Made by a program: the position numbers and the translations under genes. A DNA stretch of 64,000 bases from Eubacteriales bacterium (lineage in GTDB: Bacteria; Bacillota; Clostridia; Lachnospirales; Lachnospiraceae), in contig JAUNSC010000016.1 of the NCBI GenBank assembly GCA_030539395.1, forward strand, positions 1 through 64,000. The letters run 5' to 3'. Below, one piece after another: positions 60,795-64,000 of the stretch (positions are counted from its first letter, which is position 1; each line of letters starts with the position of its first letter). Under the pieces are notes generated by a model. It did no database searches, had not been told where the DNA came from, and saw only the letters and a list, made by a program, of their open reading frames with translations.

Positions 60795-61694
60795 TTATCT
60801 TCTGCTTCCCTTCTCTCCTCTATTTTCGCGGACATTGTATGCTTTGCAAAGATAAACCTTCTGTATATCACTTTGGTTCTCCAGTTCCTTCTTTGCAGCC
60901 AAAGCTTTTTCTTCATCCTCAAAAAGACCGAACACTGTCGGACCACTGCCGCTCATCATAGAATTGCATGCGCCATTTTCCAGCATAATATCTTTTATTT
61001 CGCTTATAACAGGATGTTCCGGTATTGTCACTTTTTCCAGCACATTTCCCATTTTCTGTGCCAGCATATATAGATCTCCATTTTTCAACGCTTCTATCTG
61101 ACCATCTATATCCGGATGTTCCTGCAATTCATTTGCTCTCAAATTTTGATAAACAAATTTTGTAGATACATATATTTTGGGTTTCGCAATCAGAATATGG
61201 CAATCAGGCATTGGGGGCATCGGCGTCAATTTTTCGCCAATCCCTTCTGCGAGAGCAGTCCCCCGCATAACGCAGTAAGGAACATCTGCACCTATTTTTA
61301 CGGCCCTTCGCATAAGCTCTTTTTTTGACAGTCCCAGTTCAAACAGCTTGTTCACTCCAATCAGCACAGCTGCCGCATCCGAACTTCCGCCGGCCATTCC
61401 GGCTGCCACAGGAATATACTTTTGCAAATCAATAGAAATACCCTGTTCTACCTGAAACTCGTCCATCAAAAGTTTTGCCGCTTTATAAACGAGATTATCT
61501 TCATTTACAGGCAAATATTTCAGATTTGTCTGCACCTGAATTCCCCTGCCCTCTGCTTTTCGTATGCATATTTTGTCATACAGCGAGATGGTCTGCATAA
61601 TCATTCGTACTTCATGATACCCATCTTCTCTTTTTCGGACCACATCCAGGCCAAGATTTATTTTGGCTCTGGCTTTTAATTTTACCTCTTCCAT
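60795..61694 (-). CDS. ispE: 4-diphosphocytidyl-2-C-methyl-D-erythritol kinase
   Basis: 299 residues from the ATG at 61694 (GTGAGGAAATAT upstream); a frame to 61742 lacks a site. GHMP kinase motifs: KARAKINLGLDVVRKREDGY, PVAAGMAGGSSDAAAVLIG as ATP loop, and MMSGSGPTVFGLF. It performs the ATP-dependent step of the non-mevalonate isoprenoid pathway in the cytosol. It heads a two-gene unit with the FadR-type regulator. Confidence 0.95.
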   Translation of the reverse strand: MEEVKLKARAKINLGLDVVRKREDGYHEVRMIMQTISLYDKICIRKAEGRGIQVQTNLKYLPVNEDNLVYKAAKLLMDEFQVEQGISIDLQKYIPVAAGMAGGSSDAAAVLIGVNKLFELGLSKKELMRRAVKIGADVPYCVMRGTALAEGIGEKLTPMPPMPDCHILIAKPKIYVSTKFVYQNLRANELQEHPDIDGQIEALKNGDLYMLAQKMGNVLEKVTIPEHPVISEIKDIMLENGACNSMMSGSGPTVFGLFEDEEKALAAKKELENQSDIQKVYLCKAYNVRENRGEKGSRR

Positions 61695-61761
61695 ATATTT
61701 CCTCACTCGTACATTGTATACAGTTCTACTAAATTGTATCACTTTCTTTTTACAAAATCAA

Positions 61762-63318
61762 CTATACTGTTTTAATTATCATAAGCAGTGTTCCCGGCCT
61801 GATATCCTTTTCTTCTACCTGATTTAGCTGGCAGATTCGTTCCGGTGTTGTAAAATAGCGTTTTGAGATATTCCACAATGTATCTTCCGGCTGAACGACA
61901 TATCCGACAATCCCCGGTACTTCCTGCAATTTTCTGATGTCCAGTTCTTCCTCTTTCACATCCGTAATAAATTCCTCTTCATGAACGCGGACAGCAAATG
62001 CATTCAGGTTAATACATACTTTGGCTTCAATCTCTTCACTGTCAATCATGGTAATAGACAATTGTTCTAAATCTGTCTGAAGATTGTAACGACACTGTGG
62101 TGTGATTCCGCTGATTTCAATTGTCTGTACAAACGGTACCGCTCCCTCCATAAGGGCATACGGAGTTTTATCGTCCGAAGAAACATAAAGTACTGTAATA
62201 AAAACTGCTCCTTCCACCTCAATTCCTTTTTCCGTAACTGTGCTGCGGTCTATACGGACGTCTCCCCGTCCGCTGCAAGTCTGAAGCATCCTGGGTTGAC
62301 TTGCTGTAAGCTTAATCCTCTGGGTCGCACGCACTTTTGAAAAGTTTTTCATCAGCAGACTTTCATAAATCTCTTTTTGCCTCACGGGCACATAATTACA
62401 AGTGGGACAATATACATCTTCCAGAACGCTTACGTTCTCCTCTGCAAATAGTTTTATATCCAGATCAAGTGCTGCCTCTAAAGATAAAAGGCGGCGTTCT
62501 CCATCATAATCTTCCAGAACCTCCAGCGTACTTGCAGACAGTACAATATCTATCTGCGGAATCATGTCGGAAGTACACTCTTTACACTCGATACTGCCCT
62601 GAAACGGCAGAGCCGTTTCCAGCCACTGTCTGGTCCGGTTTTCATCATCCCCCTCGTATAATACAAAGACAAATAATTCTCCTTTTATATCTATCTGTCC
62701 GTCCAGCACCCTGCTGTCTGTTCCCCGCAGCTGTATACTCTCCCAGAGCACATTCGCAATGTTAGGTTTATTGGAAGCCACTGCAATTTCTTCTTTAATT
62801 CTCAATATGTCCTTTTTCTGTACCATAATCTGCAAAAGTTCCAGTTCCCTGGAAAGTGTTCCTGCCCCCTGAACACCATGAAGTTCCACCGCTGCCTGAA
62901 CATCTGAAATGTCTTCTAATGATATCGTAAATGCAAGAAGTGCTTTTATACTCAGTTTTCTTGAATTAATGGGGGAAACGTTGATATCTTCCACTTCCCA
63001 TTTTAAATGCACATTATCGCCGGGAGCCACGCCTTCCAGGTTCTGCTTTCCCCTAAAGGTTATTTTGGTATCCAGACGGCAAAGTTGATGATCTTCAGAA
63101 TCTGCCACATAAAGTACCCCGGCCTGCAGAGTTCCTGAAAAAGTTACCTGATCTTTTTCAACCTGGATATCCTCAACTTTCACAAGCGCCTTACTTTCAA
63201 TAATCCTCTCCACGTCCGGAAGCTGATCCGGTACATTATTGTCTTCATCAATTGTGATCCTCCCGACAGACCTGCCCTTTTCCCGCATCATATGTATGTT
63301 TTTTTTCAATAATTCCAA
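61762..63318 (-). CDS. sipL: SipL-like spore morphogenesis protein (SPOCS domains plus LysM)
   Basis: About 518 residues. It begins LELLKKNIHMMREKGRSVGR and contains three DUF3794/SPOCS segments (around residues 20-150, 160-290 and 310-440; for example VKVEDIQVEKDQVTFSGTLQ and GRGDVRIDRSTVTEKGIEVE). A C-terminal LysM follows (VGYVVQPEDTLWNISKRYFT). SipL recruits the coat through SpoIVA in clostridia. The start is taken as TTG at 63318 with GGGAGGGA six bases upstream; ATG at 63336 lies inside the terminator hairpin. Expected expression is in the mother cell. Confidence 0.88.
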   Translation of the reverse strand: MELLKKNIHMMREKGRSVGRITIDEDNNVPDQLPDVERIIESKALVKVEDIQVEKDQVTFSGTLQAGVLYVADSEDHQLCRLDTKITFRGKQNLEGVAPGDNVHLKWEVEDINVSPINSRKLSIKALLAFTISLEDISDVQAAVELHGVQGAGTLSRELELLQIMVQKKDILRIKEEIAVASNKPNIANVLWESIQLRGTDSRVLDGQIDIKGELFVFVLYEGDDENRTRQWLETALPFQGSIECKECTSDMIPQIDIVLSASTLEVLEDYDGERRLLSLEAALDLDIKLFAEENVSVLEDVYCPTCNYVPVRQKEIYESLLMKNFSKVRATQRIKLTASQPRMLQTCSGRGDVRIDRSTVTEKGIEVEGAVFITVLYVSSDDKTPYALMEGAVPFVQTIEISGITPQCRYNLQTDLEQLSITMIDSEEIEAKVCINLNAFAVRVHEEEFITDVKEEELDIRKLQEVPGIVGYVVQPEDTLWNISKRYFTTPERICQLNQVEEKDIRPGTLLMIIKTV

Positions 63319-63325
63319 AAAAATC

Positions 63326-63363
63326 CCTCCCTGCATAATCTCTTAGCAATTTATGCAGGAAGG
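63326..63363 (-). terminator. Terminator hairpin overlapping the sipL ribosome binding site
   Basis: CCTTCCTGCATAA pairs with TTATGCAGGGAGG over 13 bp (one G-U), loop 12 nt, followed on the minus strand by GATTTTTTT. It should end the PrcB-like lipoprotein transcript. Its second arm contains the GGGAGG used as the sipL ribosome binding site, so it can also hide that site. T-runs on both strands make it bidirectional. Confidence 0.75.
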
Positions 63364-63423
63364 TCTTTTTTTATTCCGAATGCGGTTCCTTTCAACCACC
63401 AAATACATCATTGGTATATTTTC

Positions 63424-63837
63424 TCATTCAAACAGTATCGTTTCATCCATACCTTCCATCTTAATTACAATATATGGATACGATGCTTCTTCTTTTACTT
63501 TTTCATCATGTGACGGTCCAAGCAGTTCAAATTTCACATGAATTCCATCCTCAGCCAGATAGCACTGTGTCACACGGATGCTGTATCCCCCTGTCTCCTG
63601 CTTTCCAAATCCTCTGGATATGTAGAGATATCCTTCATTCTGATAACTCAGTTTCATCTCCGTTTCCTTATTTTCCTCAATAACCTCTGCCAGTGGCTCA
63701 GGTATGTCATTCTCCTCCAGCACTGTAAATTCCAGATCTCTGATTTTTCCCTCAGGCTCTGCTTCCCCACATCCCGACAATATGATCATTGTCATAAAGA
63801 CAAGACAGAGAAGCCATCTTTTTTTTCTATATTTCAT
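63424..63837 (-). CDS. PrcB-like lipoprotein
   Basis: 137 residues. A lipoprotein signal (RWLLCLVFMTMIILSGC) precedes a PrcB_C-like beta domain (KIRDLEFTVLEENDIPEPLA, then YLYISRGFGKQETGGYSIRV and a closing PYIVIKMEG). The domain is named after a subunit that stabilises a treponemal protease complex; no partner protease is near. It should sit on the outer face of the membrane. It is followed by a terminator and then sipL. Confidence 0.8.
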   Translation of the reverse strand: MKYRKKRWLLCLVFMTMIILSGCGEAEPEGKIRDLEFTVLEENDIPEPLAEVIEENKETEMKLSYQNEGYLYISRGFGKQETGGYSIRVTQCYLAEDGIHVKFELLGPSHDEKVKEEASYPYIVIKMEGMDETILFE

Positions 63838-63879
63838 GCAGCACCCTCATGCCTTTTTTCTATTTCTATGTATCTTTTC

Positions 63880-63908
63880 TTGAAACATGACATAAATTTT
63901 TGTATACT
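63880..63908 (+). promoter_or_regulatory. Promoter of a structured leader RNA at the right edge
   Basis: TTGAAA (63880-63885), 17-bp spacer, TATACT (63903-63908). Transcription should start near 63914. It is divergent from the PrcB-like gene; the downstream gene is outside the window. Confidence 0.7.
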
Positions 63909-63913
63909 TATGT

Positions 63914-64000
63914 TACTATTCACGGTCGATTCGAACGGACGTCAGGAATCGCCGTACCTGTATACAGGAGACGTGCTGTCTGTTCGAATAACAATATACT
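63914..64000 (+). ncRNA. Structured 5' leader RNA with competing helices, cut by window edge
   Basis: Helix A pairs 63922-63932 with 63946-63955 (10 bp, one bulged T). Helix B pairs 63929-63940 with 63978-63989 (12 bp, one G-U). They share 63929-63932 and cannot fully coexist. CCTGTATACAGG (63957-63968) is a perfect palindrome between them. Alternative pairing is the hallmark of riboswitches and attenuators; it does not match a riboswitch class I know. No start codon is seen before the edge. Confidence 0.5.

Noticed and set aside
63929-63989. GTTCGAAT/ATTCGAAC pair as a LexA (SOS) operator
   Set aside because: The half-sites are nearly 40 bases apart and lie downstream of the transcription start, where they form an RNA helix. 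The spacing does not fit a LexA box.

Overview
The window looks like chromosome of a spore-forming, anaerobic Firmicute, most likely a gut Lachnospiraceae. The basis is the moderate base composition with strong AGGAGG-type ribosome binding sites, short operons read mainly from the minus strand, radical SAM and corrinoid-linked genes, a ger germination operon, sipL, and family members such as DUF4364, DUF4080 and LarBC. No tRNA, rRNA, CRISPR array or intact transposase was seen.

Left part (1-13 kb) is the accessory region. It holds the edge of a MerR regulator with its own promoter/operator, a frameshifted phage tape-measure gene as the only clear prophage relic, and a complete type III toxin-antitoxin module of CptIN type (promoter, two 49-nt RNA repeats, terminator, toxin). 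A set of small regulators and orphan enzymes follows: a DUF1579-like/GNAT fusion, WYL, YjbR, HxlR, and a radical SAM gene broken by an amber codon. Next is a MerR-controlled run of MBL hydrolase, DUF3795, SnoaL-like, GNAT and P-loop kinase genes, opposite a carboxymuconolactone decarboxylase.

Middle part (13-37 kb) is mostly housekeeping: rlmD, a YtrA-type GntR/ABC operon with a secreted protein, yhaM, a glucosaminidase, mutS2, a response regulator without the phospho-acceptor Asp, trmL, an AIR-synthase-like protein, a VanW protein, a DnaQ-like exonuclease, and two radical SAM proteins. It ends in a six-gene Opp/Nik-type ABC transporter operon. That operon sits behind a cobalamin riboswitch with its own terminator and carries an extra type-1 periplasmic-binding protein. 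Cobalt or corrinoid-related uptake is the natural inference.

Right part (37-64 kb) starts with a His-rich Zn/Cd P-type ATPase behind a SmtB/ArsR-type operator. Then comes the relic of an ABC-F resistance gene whose attenuator leader (three-codon upstream ORF and competing helices) is still intact. A C45-family hydrolase lacking its nucleophile, trpF, an M14-like deacylase, a four-cluster ferredoxin and a purine nucleoside phosphorylase follow. A fused tandem methyltransferase sits opposite a YtqB-like methylase across a CsoR-like operator. Further on are rarA, a polysaccharide deacetylase, a MATE pump, larB/larC (nickel-pincer cofactor) without larA or larE, nfo, DUF445, a compact gerABC operon, a FadR-type regulator with ispE, and sipL with a PrcB-like lipoprotein. 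The last 90 bases hold a promoter and the start of a structured leader RNA with two competing helices; the gene it serves lies outside the window.

All family calls are from reading translated sequence and motifs by eye; no database search was run.
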